Positions 1-9,973 are shown, counted from the stretch's first letter. The stretch is 19,441 nt of DNA from Hamiltosporidium magnivora (GCA_004325065.1 PITI01000141.1:1-19441), one strand, 5' to 3'. Translations and numbers: made by a program. The notes: a model not told the origin generated them from the sequence alone.

Positions 1-218
1 AAACTTCGTCGCGAAGGTCGACTGCTAGAAAAATATGTATGTTCGAAAGAATCATACGTTAAAGCCAAATCAAATTTCGAGTGAACTTATTAATTTTAAT
101 ATGTATTTTTTTAAATTTTATTTAATATTTGCATTAATATTTATTAAAATGTTCGAAATAAAGGTAATAAATAAACTTGTCATGTACATTTTTTGATTTA
201 TTTTATTTTTTCGCAAAT

Positions 219-320
219 GTATACCATATTTCCGGACAAAAAAATCGCCAAAATGTATACCATATTTCCGGACAAAAAAATCGCCAAAATGTATACCATA
301 TTTCCGGACAGAGGGAGTAT
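219..320 (-). repeat. 36-bp tandem repeat, 2.9 copies, ending in a TIR-like sequence
   Basis: The word GTATACCATATTTCCGGACA begins at 219, 255 and 291, an exact 36-bp period. The first two full units are identical, including their runs of seven A. Because 36 is a multiple of three, any frame through the array gives a 12-residue peptide repeat, which makes spurious open frames. The third unit departs after CCGGACA into GAGGGAGTA. On the minus strand this reads TACTCCCTCTGTCCGGA, which resembles the TA-flanked CTCCCTC... ends of Tc1/mariner or Stowaway-type elements. The array could therefore be the subterminal repeats of a small non-autonomous DNA transposon. No partner end was found in the window, so the transposon reading is inference; the repeat itself is certain. 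Confidence 0.9.
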
Positions 321-334
321 AATTTATACAAAAA

Positions 335-496
335 TATTTATAGTTTTTCATCGAATTTATATATCAGATATTAAACTTATAAATAGTTCTTTCTTAAATT
401 TTAAATGACAGTATCTATAGTTTTTCATCGGATTTATACATCAGAAATTAAAATTATAAAAAGTGCCGCCTTAAATTTTAAATGATAGTATTTATA
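335..496. repeat. 77-bp tandem duplication
   Basis: Unit 1 (335-411) and unit 2 (412-488) align without gaps at about 86 percent identity by eye (about 11 differences in 77), and eight bases of a third unit follow. Shared landmarks are TATAGTTTTTCATCG at the start and TTAAATTTTAAATGA near the end. It directly follows the 36-bp array but is unrelated to it in sequence. The second unit carries a small GC-richer change, GTGCCGCC. No coding potential is evident. Confidence 0.85.
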
Positions 497-1843
497 CCTA
501 TTCAAATCAATTTTCATATGTTTATATTTCTATTCTGAATATAAGGCTGTGTTTGTTAGCATTTATTCATCAAAAATTTTACTTTAACGTTTATAATTTA
601 ACACTCTAATATCAAACTCAAAAACGGAAATAAAATCTAAAAAAGATTTAAAGTATAATTTAAAATTCTTACATCATTCGAATTAAAATGATTACTTTGT
701 GATTTACATTTTTCAAGGTATAAAACATGATATTTATAAATATTGACACATTCAAATGAATACAAGCTACATATAGAATATACTTACACATATAAAGAAT
801 CATATATGTGTTTCAGAAGCATTACGAGAATCTTTCATTCTAAATCATTAAATTGTTACTGATAGTTCTATTTTAGAATTTTTTTATAGAAATTTCAGTC
901 ATTTATTTAGAAAGTATCTCTATTTATGCAGAATAATCTAAACTTTTGATTCGAATTGACTTTTTTCTATATCTTATACCTTATAACACGATTATTTGTA
1001 CCGAATAATGGAACTTTGGCTTTGAATCCACTTTGTTATTTACTATATACTTTATAACACAACTATTTGTACCGCATAATGTAAACTTAATAATTGAATT
1101 GAATTTTGTTCTTTAGCTTTACATGACTAATTATTTTTTTATCTATTTTTATAGAATAGTTTTATTTCAATTTCAATTTGAACTCAAATATACCATAAAT
1201 AGATATTAGACAGTCTCAATCAAAGAATATATATTTATCTTATCAAAGAAAAATCAAAAAAAGAAATTTTTTAAATTAAAAAATTGTAAAAACTAAGAGA
1301 AAAAAGTATTTTAATAGGAAAAAAAATAACAAGAATAAAATTTTTTAGAATTCTTTTGATTATATCAATGTGCATAACTGTAGATATTATCTTGGAATAT
1401 AGAAATTTCGACTAATTAAATGATCAGATAATTTATTAAAATATTGAGATAGTTAACATTTTTTAAAATGGAAATTATAAAGTTGATTTTATATCCCTTT
1501 TAAATATTAACAACAGAATACTAATAATAGAAAATTAATTGATTCTATTTTTAAAGAAATGGATTGAAAATACATGACTTTTTATCGGTTAAAATTCGTT
1601 TATTTTTTTAAAAAATTCCGTTCAACCTTTTTTCAACTAAAAATTTAATGACCATTGTTCTTAAACAATTTAAATCGAATTTTTTTAAATAAAAATTTTT
1701 GATATTTAAAAAAATCAAATATTTGGAAATATTTTATACAATTTTTAATTTAAGAAATTAAATTTTCTAATTTTTGAAAAAATCATATGGAAATCTATTT
1801 TGCTACTTAAATTAAAAAAACACATAACTCATGAATTTTATGA
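497..1843. other. AT-rich stretch without a gene
   Basis: Dominated by A/T homopolymer runs with stops frequent in all six frames. No coding, tRNA or rRNA signal was seen. The one structured item is a 29-bp direct repeat listed separately. Confidence 0.6.
982..1081. repeat. Pair of 29-bp direct repeats 71 bp apart
   Basis: TATAACACGATTATTTGTAC... at 982-1010 recurs at 1053-1081 with three substitutions. Both copies end in the same ATAATG and both are preceded by a pyrimidine-rich TAT/TTT stretch. It is an old local duplication of about 71 bp, or paired binding sites; the sequence does not decide between them. Confidence 0.7.
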
Positions 1844-2200
1844 AATAATACACTTTATATTTGGAATATAAAAAAAATTATTTTTTCAAATTTTAGATTT
1901 TACAGAAAAACATGTATATTAGCATCCGCGGTTGATAAAATTAAACTTTTACATTCTGAAGTAGTTAATTTTTTCAATAAATGTGCCAAGTAATTCAAAT
2001 TTATTTCTAACCTTTTGATAAAATTTCCACATTCCTATTACCTAAAATTACTTCAATTTAAATTGAAATTTTATTTCGATTTATTGTTCATTATATTGAG
2101 AGTTTTCTTTGTAATAACTTATTTGTTTATATATTCCAGCCTTCTTATAACGCTCGGTGTTGAGGAAAAACACCTGGAACATTCAAATAAATACACATAA
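1844..2200 (+). other. Open frame of about 118 codons broken by one TAA, possible decayed gene
   Basis: One frame runs from just after a TGA at 1841 to a TAA at 2198, interrupted only by TAA at 1991-1993. The part before that stop contains a coding-looking segment, ASAVDKIKLLHSEVVNFFNK. After it the frame opens at an ATG at 2015 and gives 61 residues, strongly hydrophobic in the middle (F, L, I, Y rich) and ending in a charged tail, GVEEKHLEHSNKYT. No family is recognised. In DNA this AT-rich a run with so few stops is expected only occasionally by chance, and hydrophobic F/L/I/K peptides are what such chance frames look like. This is therefore a weak candidate, recorded for comparison with relatives. 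Confidence 0.2.
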
Positions 2201-2646
2201 TTGTTTTATACACTTTTTAAGAAATGCTTATGGCCAAAAAAGAACTATATAGCCTATCTAATTATCTTTTGTATACCAAATTTCAAAAAATCTGGAACAT
2301 GAAATCATCTCAGCTTAAGTGACGAATCAAAACCTAAATATATTCTAGATATTTAGAAAGTATATTTCTATAATCATATTAATTTGTATTTATTAAATAT
2401 ACCGTATATTTTTTTAGTTTATTTAAAAATTTTTGGATAGGAGATATATTTATTCTTTATTCAACAGCTGTGATTATTAGCTTTTTCTAACTGAATTTTA
2501 TACCGAAATTTATATCGGTTTTTTTAAAAATATGCTATATAAAACAGATTAGCAAAGGTACTAATTAATTTTATTCTTCTATTCAGTTGGAGAATAATAG
2601 AACCATTATTTAATAAAATTTTGGGTTAAAATATTTTTACCATTTT
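2201..2646. other. AT-rich stretch without a gene
   Basis: No coding frame of note was seen. It contains the left member (2590-2605) of a short direct repeat that reappears at 2762-2777. Confidence 0.5.
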
Positions 2647-2777
2647 TTATATGTTTTCTTCTACCTCTTTAACCACTTTTGTCTCTTCTTCCAAATCCGA
2701 CTCTTCATTTATGTTATTGGTTGGTTCCTCTAAAGTAGTTCCTCTTTGTGAAATAAGAGTTGAGAATAATAGAACCA
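2590..2777. repeat. 16-bp direct repeat flanking the acidic frame
   Basis: GAGAATAATAGAACCA occurs exactly at 2590-2605 and at 2762-2777. Each copy is preceded by GTTG or AGTTG and followed within about 20 bases by a similar TATT(T)AA.TAAAATT, so the related tract is about 40 bp. It lies in the 3' flank of the homeodomain gene and looks like a local duplication. Confidence 0.75.
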
Positions 2778-2910
2778 AATAAGTATTATTAACTAAAATT
2801 AAAAAGATGATTTTTGAAAATTCAAACTTTAATAGTTTTTTTGATTTCCTTATTCGATTCTTAGATAAAAAATTGACAAAACAACAGAATACTAATCTTT
2901 CAATAAAAAT
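2647..2910 (-). other. Acidic open frame downstream of, and out of frame with, the homeodomain gene
   Basis: A minus-strand frame is open for 87 codons, between a TAA at 2911-2913 and a TAA at 2647-2649, with no ATG. It begins basic (KNRIRKSKKLLK), passes through a hydrophobic stretch of about 20 residues (FLILVNNTYLVLLFSTLI) that could span a membrane, and ends in an acidic tail (EESDLEEETKVVKEVEENI). The tail DNA at 2650-2720 is visibly richer in G and C than its surroundings, which is the best argument that it was once coding. It overlaps the last codons of the homeodomain gene in a different frame, so it could be a frame-shifted C-terminal extension, the 3' end of a separate decayed gene, or chance. 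With no start codon I do not call it a gene. Confidence 0.3.
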
Positions 2911-3379
2911 TTACATAATTGTGATTTTTCTCTTTTGCCTTTCGTTGAATAAAAATCCGAATAAGTTTATTTGCCGAAATATCGTACGAATATCCCGAAT
3001 ATTGTATTTCACTGTAACGATTATATCTTCGTATATGAGATAAAATATTATAAATACATGCTTTATAATTAGTCATGGAAATATTGCTCGATCCAAACTT
3101 TATTCTTTGACTATTTCCTTCATTTATTAACTCCCGTAATGCTTGCCTTGTGTTCTGGAACCAAATCTGTACTGATTTTGGTGAAATATTTAACAATATT
3201 GCAATATCATATCGTGTCTCGTATGATGGATATGCAGTTATATTAAAATACTCACTTAAAATCTCCAATTCGAATTTACCCTTTGATCTTGCTGTTCCCT
3301 CCTTTTCAATTTCGTCGCATTGAACCATTTTGAGTAATCCTAGAGCAGCTTGTGCTTCGTTTTCGTTGACAAATTTCAT
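2900..3379 (-). CDS. Homeodomain (homeobox) DNA-binding protein, 159 aa
   Basis: A probable sequence-specific transcription factor acting in the nucleus. The homeodomain spans about residues 26-85: helix 1 about 35-47 with L41 and F45 (homeodomain positions 16 and 20), helix 2 about 53-62, and recognition helix 67-83 carrying VQIWFQNTRQ. W73, F74, N76 and R78 fall at homeodomain positions 48, 49, 51 and 53, the core and DNA-contact residues. Gln75 at position 50 suggests a TAAT-type site, and position 54 is Gln79. The N terminus, with A-A-L-G-L-L at about 11-16, and the short single-exon form resemble microsporidian homeobox proteins (my recollection of the family, not a search). The start is the first ATG of the longest frame, with a TATA-like box about 30 bases upstream. 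The C terminus after about 95 is Tyr/Ile/Arg rich with no known domain. TGG is used for Trp and TGA as the stop, so the code is standard here. It stands alone, with no operon-like neighbour. Confidence 0.85.
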   Translation of the reverse strand: MKFVNENEAQAALGLLKMVQCDEIEKEGTARSKGKFELEILSEYFNITAYPSYETRYDIAILLNISPKSVQIWFQNTRQALRELINEGNSQRIKFGSSNISMTNYKACIYNILSHIRRYNRYSEIQYSGYSYDISANKLIRIFIQRKAKEKNHNYVNFY

Positions 3380-3408
3380 GAATCTAGAATGTCTTTTTAA
3401 TTAAATTG

Positions 3409-3417
3409 TTTTTATAA
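3409..3417 (-). promoter_or_regulatory. TATA-like box upstream of the homeodomain gene
   Basis: The minus strand reads TTATAAAAA about 30-38 bases before the ATG at 3379. Spacing and sequence suit a TATA element for a gene with a very short 5' leader. In DNA this AT-rich such words are frequent, so the call rests mainly on position. Confidence 0.3.
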
Positions 3418-4974
3418 TGAAAGCCATTGATTTTTCTTAAAACTGCTAATTTAATATAGATTGCAATAAAAATATATTACATTATTTTGAAAATAAACAT
3501 AAATTGATTAATTAAATCTACGATAGATGTCATAATTTTTATATTTTTAAAAAAAATACATTTTAAAAGACACTAATTATAGAATAACAGAAAATAGAAA
3601 AACTTAGAAAGAATTATACAATACAATTCACCAATATTATGCTACTAAAATATAAAAAACAAGTCATTTTTTTAATTCTCGGTATTTTTTAAATATTCTT
3701 TCATAAAAAATATAGAGACCACAATAATTTTTATTTTTGAAATTCTCCTTTTTAATTTTGTAACTAAAAGAGATGAAATGACATTTATTAAGTTTTTTAA
3801 TTACATAAATTTTTGATAAAATTATATTGAATAAATGAAAAGGATATATTTGGTAGAAAAAAAATTGTTTAGGCTATAAAATTAGATTAGATTAATTCTA
3901 GATATATATTTTACCAAAAACGATCGAAATAAATATTAAAGCATGTTTTTTTAATTCATTATAGATAATTAAACCCTTTATTTTATTAGAACGAAAACCA
4001 GTAATTTAAAATTATAAATTATTGACAAAAATCAATTTTAGTAAAAAGGCGCAATTAATTTTCAAAATATATTTAATTTAGGTTTTTGATTTAAAATCTA
4101 ATTGATGATTGATTTATGATTTTTTTTGGAAATTATAAATTTTCTTTTTAATGAAGTTTTTAATTATATAATTCTTATATAACCCGGTTTTTTGCACCAA
4201 AATCAAAACTAGATGCAATTATGTATCATTTTTTGATGAATAAAACGAATATTTTAGTTTTACTATGGCTGTCAAACCATTTTAAATTTCTTTTAGATTT
4301 TCTTCAACTTTTAAATTTATAGATATCAATAAGCTTAACTGGCATCATATTTTGAGAGGAAAATTGAAATCAATAATAAAGAGCAAAATACAAATGTTAG
4401 AATTATAAGGATAAAATATAGTATTATAACTATAGTTTACTCATAACAAACAGCGCTGAAATATAAATATATTTTTTTAAAGCACAAATCAAAAGAATTT
4501 TAAACAATAATTATGTTTTTAATTTACTGATTTTGTCGTTAGAATTCATTTATAGAAACCGATTATTAACACATTTTCTGATTCAGTCTCACAAACTTAA
4601 ATTTTGAATATCTTGGTAATAATATTTAATACTTAGTTTAATTCATATAAAATTTGAACTTATAAATTATTATTAGAGATTTAATTATTTCGAACGATAC
4701 TTTTAACCATTATTATGTAATTAGACTATTTTGACAAATAGAATGAAATATTTCAATAGTAAATCTTTATATTTTCTATTTTGATTTATGATATTTATTT
4801 ATTTATTTTTGTTCTATTTAAAAATTTTAATTTAAAGATTTACAATCTATCTTCGAAAAAGAATATTTGCTCAAGGTTTTGTATTTAAACGCTAGTGTTT
4901 TCCTATTACGTATAAACTATAGATTGGTATTTTGTATTTGTGAGAGTAGAAATAAACCGAGAGAAACTCTGTAG
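3418..4974. other. AT-rich stretch without a gene
   Basis: About 1.5 kb with long A/T runs and dense stops in all frames. No RNA gene, repeat family or coding relic was recognised before the reverse-transcriptase fragment. Confidence 0.55.
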
Positions 4975-5109
4975 AATAGGAAAATACACAATTTAGACTA
5001 TGCTGATGGAATCGATATCATAGTAAAAATAGTAAATGATTTTCGAAAAAATAACAAAAAGGTCGGCATAAACCAAAACAAGGAGGTTTTATTAATGAAA
5101 AAAATATAA
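4975..5109 (+). mobile_element. Decayed LINE reverse-transcriptase fragment (palm motif)
   Basis: One plus-strand frame of 44 codons reads NRKIHNLDYADGIDIIVKIV and continues to KKVGINQNKEVLLMKK before a TAA. This matches the catalytic palm of non-LTR retrotransposon reverse transcriptases, in which [FY]ADDI is followed about 25-30 residues later by G-L-K-[IV]-N-x-x-K-T. The second catalytic aspartate is changed to Gly (YADG, 4999-5010), so the enzyme is dead. Upstream the frame is closed by TAG at 4972, and beyond 5109 stops and shifts make further alignment unsafe. It lies in the opposite orientation to the larger LINE at 16285-17835 and belongs to a different or much-diverged copy. Confidence 0.7.
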
Positions 5110-5917
5110 TATTGATTTCGAGGAATCAGGAAAATTTCTTGCCTTAATTTCAGTCAAAACCTGGCTTTGAAGCTATCTCATCATTAAAATAGCAACGCAG
5201 TATATAATTCGTAATAACAGCGAGCCCAATTACCCGTGTAAACGAAGAATTGCTCAAAGACAGAGTCATTTTAAAATAATTTTAAAGGCAAAGGAAAAAA
5301 AAGAGTAAACTTGCAACCTCGATGATAGGTGACTTGTGGGTCATCTGAAAAATAAAATATTTAGAAAATGTAAAAAATATATCACTAACTTTTTTATATA
5401 AGAATGGGATTAGAAAGCATATTCTGGATAAGTATATGTTGATTATAAGAGAGGTCCGAGTTTATAGTTGTCCGCAATAACATTGAGTTGATAAACAATG
5501 ATGTATAAATAATGATTACGATATGAACCTTCTAGTTGTAATAATCGGTAAATAAAACCGATTTACTATCTAAAGAAATATATATTGATCTAATTCATGG
5601 TTACTTTTTCAATATATGGTGGCATTAGGAAAATTTGTATCAGAATCTATAAATAAATCTATAATTATATGTTTTTCTGCAAACTGTTTAATTCTATATT
5701 AGATTCCGACCCAGTACATCTTTATAATTGTATCATATGCTATATATAGAATTGATTGTTTATGATATTCAATTTGAATTCCTACTCAAATTTTTTATCA
5801 GAACTGCTCGATATTTTTATTTTATAAAGACCATATATACTATAGTTTACCTTTTCATCTAATATGAAAATCCAATTTGATAATATACAACACTACTACA
5901 CACGTAAGTACATATGA
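5110..5917. other. No gene recognised; possible continuation of LINE debris
   Basis: The first 250 bases are less AT-extreme than the surroundings and may hold mutated 3' sequence of the LINE fragment, but no motif can be defended. The rest is AT-rich with frequent stops. Confidence 0.35.
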
Positions 5918-6277
5918 TTAATTTCATCTACAAATATTTTTACTTGTGAGACGTAGTTAAAAATTATAGATTTATTTGTTAAAAGTGATGGAGAGAGCAC
6001 AACTACATTAAAAACCATCTGGTTGGCAACGAGTGGGTATAATTGGTGTGAAAACATTGTTATAATTTTGTTGGGATATAAGCAACTGGATCTATAGCCA
6101 ATCTCTTATGATTCGGAGTTATACCAGATTAAAATAAATAAATAGAAAAATTCTATTCGGTCATCCTCGACACTGAGAAGTAAAAGAGGAATCAAATAAG
6201 CAATTAAGTTGTTAAAAGCATTAAGAAGTCATATATTCTTTAATAATAGTAGAAAATTAAATTTAATATGGAATTAA
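5918..6277 (+). pseudogene. Decayed coding stretch, family unknown, related to sequence at the right end
   Basis: A single plus-strand frame of about 119 codons contains four in-frame stops where about eleven would be expected at this base composition. It reads like protein between them, with segments LKIIDLFVKSDGESTTTLKT, IWLATSGYNWCENIVIILLG and KALRSHIFFNNSRK. The central part is similar to 19190-19410 at both DNA and peptide level (KSDGESTTT...WLATSG against KKCEGRITT...CLAMNV). That makes it one copy of a dispersed repeat that was once coding. I do not recognise the protein. It follows a LINE fragment on the same strand by 0.8 kb and could be part of the same element, but nothing in the motifs shows that. 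Confidence 0.45.
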
Positions 6278-6497
6278 TGGTCTCATATAATATCCCCAAT
6301 TTGCTTTCGAACGATTAAAATACTTGATTTAATTTTTTGTATATAAATTTCTGATTATTAAAAACAAGAAACGTATAATTGAAACATCGGTTGTGCCTTA
6401 AATTGTCATATCTACGTATTTATAAAACGACTTACTATTTTTTTAAGCAAATCTTAAAATATTTCAGATATGAGTTTATTTTGCTTCCCATAATATG

Positions 6498-6782
6498 ATG
6501 GATAAAGGTAAAAATGAATTTTTTCGGCGTCTAACTATAATTCAAGAATTATTTTGAGGAATTACGTATATCAGAAACTTTTTACCCTATCCCAATATAA
6601 CGCTTGGTACTTTTTTTCTTATTCAAATACTGTGTATATTTATAAGTGCGATAAAATCTAGTAATAATCTTAAGCTTTTAACTAAAGCCTATCTTTTACA
6701 CAAAAAACATTTTACATTTATAGTTTCTTGCCTTGATATTAAAGCACAATTTTTTTTTCACGACAAATCAATAGTTCTCTAA
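6498..6782 (+). other. 94-codon frame with ATG and one internal TGA, weak candidate
   Basis: The frame starts MDKGKNEFFRRLTIIQELF, meets TGA at codon 20, then stays open for 74 codons to a TAA at 6780. The second part is hydrophobic and lysine-rich (for example ITLGTFFLIQILCIFISAI), suggesting a membrane segment if real. No family is recognised. A run of this length is expected a few times by chance in the window. The charged, balanced first 19 codons are the only feature above background. Confidence 0.15.
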
Positions 6783-8743
6783 ATTAGTATGTCTTGTGGC
6801 TTTCTGCAATGTATACTTATTTTAAAACTTGATATATAATAAAATATAATGTTATTCTGGTTTATGTAGTATTTTTTTCCGAATTAATGGATCTAAGTTC
6901 ATTTAACGTAAATAATAATTTAAATATTGTTGACTTATTTTTACATACTTTAAGCACGAAAAAAATACGTTTAAAATTTAGAGAAACGTATTATTTTATA
7001 TTAAAGTAAGACAGGAAGATTCATCAATACAAAAGTTATATTTATTTGAAACAAAAATTACAGAAAATATTTATTGTTTATGTTGTTCAGTATATAAAAC
7101 CAAAACCTTTAGAAAACAATGTTGTATTTGTAGATTATCAGATATAAAAAATAAAATTGTTTAATTACCTCTGTGTATAATGAAATTAAATATTTTGCCT
7201 CCTTTTCAAATATAGCTAATATAGGTTAAGGCCTTGCAAAAACATGTTAGGAAGACTATAATAGCAAATTTTAATCATTAATATGTTTGGGTTTCTCCGT
7301 CCAGAATTAAATTTATGTAATTTTAAATATTGAATGAATTAGTTAAATAATCAAATCGTATTTAGACAATTTATAACTTATTTTATAGTTCATTAAATAA
7401 TTATAAAATCTCGATTCGTTTTTATTCGGAAATGAAAATGTAAAATAAATCAGATTCCTTTAATGAAATATCTTTATATTTAAAATAATTAATTTAGAAA
7501 CCAAAAAGATTCATTTTTATCATCTTTCTGTTTTTTAATTATAATATTATATTTGTTTTATTTTTTTTCGTGCTAAATGCGCTTATGCGACATTTTATTT
7601 TCTGCTGATGTGCTGTTTATCAGCTATAATTTATAATCGTTGGCTTTCTTGGTTAATCGGTACAGTTTCAAACTTCGGAATTATATTGGCTATATATGCG
7701 AAGCAAGAAAAATTTCGGCGAGATGCGATATTAAAAAATTAATTCAACCTTAAAGTCGAGAAACCTCACACATCAACTATGGAGATATATTCTTGTTGTT
7801 TCGTTTTTCCATTTTAAGTTTCAAAATATTGTTAAAACATTCTTTTCATCGGAAGTAAAATTGATCAAATTCATTAAGTAAATTTTTCGAGAAAAAATGC
7901 ATTTTTATGATCCGAATTTAAATGCTTTGGAAGCTCATGAGCAGTTATTTTTTGTTCTTTTTTTTTTCTTACTTAATAATTACAATAAGAAATACAATTA
8001 TTTACACCTATGTGTATATTATGGATATCAACATAAATAATGTAATAATGATTTTCTTTTTTGATGATTTTGTATATTTCCATTTCTTTGTATAAAATGA
8101 AACATTTTTTCATATTTAAATTTTGAGCTATGGTTTAACTTCTTAGATTATATCTGCATATATCTTTTTCGGTATTCAAATTCCTTTTTATAGGAAGAAT
8201 TATTAGATATTAATCAGATATTAAACCTAATCATTTTTCTTGTTATTTTAAAAATAAAATTTTATGTTTTAATAATTAATTTAATAAAGAAAACCATCAG
8301 AATTCTTAATAATTGTAAAATTTAGTATCATTCTTTTCTTTAAACAGATAAACTTGTGAAGAATTAAAAGTAAGAAATTTTTTATACTGATAAAAAAATA
8401 AACACAATTTTGAAACTAGAGTTCGTGCTTATTTTGTCAATATTTAATCTTGAACAGAAATTTTTTTTGCGGGTAAAAGATTATTTTATTTAAAAATAAA
8501 TAAAAATTCAAAAGTCTAATTTTAACGGTTTGCTTGAGTTTCAATGCTCGGATTATATATTACAGTACACTGTTTAGATATTGATACTTTGGTCAATACA
8601 TACCTATATGAGGTTATCAAAGCCATAATTAATGTAGCTTTATACGTTAAATCGCTTAGATATGGAGTATATTTTACACGTAGGAAAATATTTTAATAAA
8701 TAGAAAAAAATATAAACAGAAACAAAAAAGAAAAGAACGAAAT
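6783..8743. other. About 2 kb without a recognisable gene
   Basis: Mostly A/T runs. A less AT-extreme island at about 7570-7790 includes words such as GCGCTTATGCGAC and GTCGAGAAACCTCACAC. It may be the remnant of an inserted element, but no frame or motif is readable there. Confidence 0.45.
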
Positions 8744-9302
8744 TTACTCTCTGTAGCTAATTGGATTTTTTTGTAAATAGCTTTTGGCAATCCTATTTTT
8801 CTTCTTTACAGACTCGAAAACTTTCAGAGTCAGCTTCTGTAAAAATCTAGCTTTCATCCTATAAAGATATTCTTCTTTTTTCCTTTCATCATTTTTTTAT
8901 TGAATTTCTTTGCGGAAGTACTACATTATCGAACCAAATACGCTGAAATTCTAATATGCATCGGTACCTTTGGATTTTTGAAATTTTGGATACTGGTGCA
9001 TACAATTTATATAAAATCTCCCTAGTAACGATATTAACCTGTAGGTTTACACCACTTTCAAATATAAAAGTTTGCTTATTTAATAGCTTAAATTCTTGGT
9101 TCTATTCATTGACCGATTCTTCTTCTAGCATTAAAATAACTTCTTCTGTTCGGTATAATTGACAGCTGGAGATAATATTTCGATACTTGTACTGTATCTG
9201 AATACCCGAATCAAAATATTATGAATTGATCGCTCTATGATTTATTGTATCCGGCCAATAAACCCCCGCTATGTCTAATAGACCCTCATTATTTCTATGC
9301 AT
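8744..9302 (-). pseudogene. 3' part of a decayed protein-coding gene, family unknown
   Basis: From an ATG at 9302 the minus strand stays in one frame for 137 codons with only two stops, TAA at 9219-9221 and TAG at 9102-9104, where about a dozen are expected. Segments look like ordinary soluble protein: EGLLDIAGVYWPDTINHRAI, LYRTEEVILMLEEESVNE and TREILYKLYAPVSKISKIQR. At an A7 run (about 8892-8898) the frame is lost at TGA 8889-8891, and a shift of one base continues a clean basic C terminus (EEYLYRMKARFLQKLTLKVF ... NPISYRE) to a TAA at 8744. Two nonsense changes and one frameshift mark it as a pseudogene unless the assembly is faulty. It may be the end of the gene whose earlier blocks lie at 9506-9973, on the same strand and in the right order. 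I do not recognise the product. Confidence 0.6.
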
Positions 9303-9505
9303 TATACTTTAAGCCTATATATTTGAAATAAATAAAGTAATTTCTTTACTATTTACAATGGGAATAAATATTAAAAGTGCTTATATGCTTTTTAACTTGT
9401 ATTTGAGCCTAAAAAAAATTTTAAATCTTTTATAGAATAAAAATAATAATTTATATGTTACCTTTAAACACCAAAAAATGCATTATTCTAACTGCATAGT
9501 AGCTT

Positions 9506-9973
9506 AGTTTAAGTAAATATGTTTTAAGACGCTTTTGAAATCCGTTCTTGTGGTTCCATCGTTTTTTCTTACCTTAATTACGACTTCATCAATAGCTATA
9601 AATGTAACCGCCGAAAATTCTAAAAGATCTCAAAAGGTGCTCTTTTTGTCGTTGTATCCATGTCGAAGTCTTTTTCTATCAAGATATCATCTCAAATAAG
9701 CAAATATCTCAACATGATATGATCCTTGAATTTTTGCTTTCTACTGTTCTTCTCAAATAATTTTTAAAATGCTTAGCAACATCTGCATCTATTTTACTAT
9801 CGTATCCGCAATCATCGAATATCATACAAAGTTTTAAGTGTTACTTATTAATTCGAATCTCCATGCTGATCCGAGGCAAAATATTTGCCTCACGCCGTGT
9901 CTCCTGCATTCTATTCAATAAAAATTACACAAGAAACTACATCGATAGAAGGCATCATTATGCCGGCTTCGTT
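9506..9973 (-). pseudogene. 5' blocks of the same or a neighbouring decayed gene, family unknown
   Basis: Several coding-looking blocks follow one another on the minus strand, separated by stops and frame changes: NEAGIMMPSIDVVSCVIFIE at about 9973-9914, QETRREANILPRISMEIRIN at about 9906-9847, LCMIFDDCGYDSKIDADVAK and on at 9840-9712, a block with DDILIEKDFDMDTTTKRAPF at about 9735-9623, and a 38-codon open block EFSAVTFIAIDEVVIKVRKN ... LKHIYLN ending at about 9506. The base composition is visibly less AT-rich than the flanks, and each block has balanced charged and hydrophobic residues. The order suggests one long reading frame broken by at least three shifts. No catalytic motif or known domain was recognised. 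About 200 bases of poor sequence separate it from 9302. Confidence 0.5.

Noticed and set aside
4..16. Small perfect hairpin CTTCG-TCG-CGAAG at the left edge
   Set aside because: Five-base stem with no following T-run, partner gene or conservation to judge by; too short to call a regulatory element.
118..408. Open frames of 65-77 codons across the 36-bp array, with a repeated V-R-K-Y-G-I-H-F-G-D-F-F peptide
   Set aside because: The frames exist because the repeat length is a multiple of three and lacks stops; both strands are open alike, and nothing outside the repeat looks coding.
2807..3043. 78-codon plus-strand frame opposite the homeodomain gene
   Set aside because: A shadow of the minus-strand gene; hydrophobic low-complexity content and no recognisable features.
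6498..9800. TGA read as tryptophan (TGA inside the frames at 6498 and about 9695)
   Set aside because: The homeodomain gene uses TGG for its invariant Trp and ends at TGA, and the decayed frames are broken by TAA and TAG as well. Decay explains the stops.
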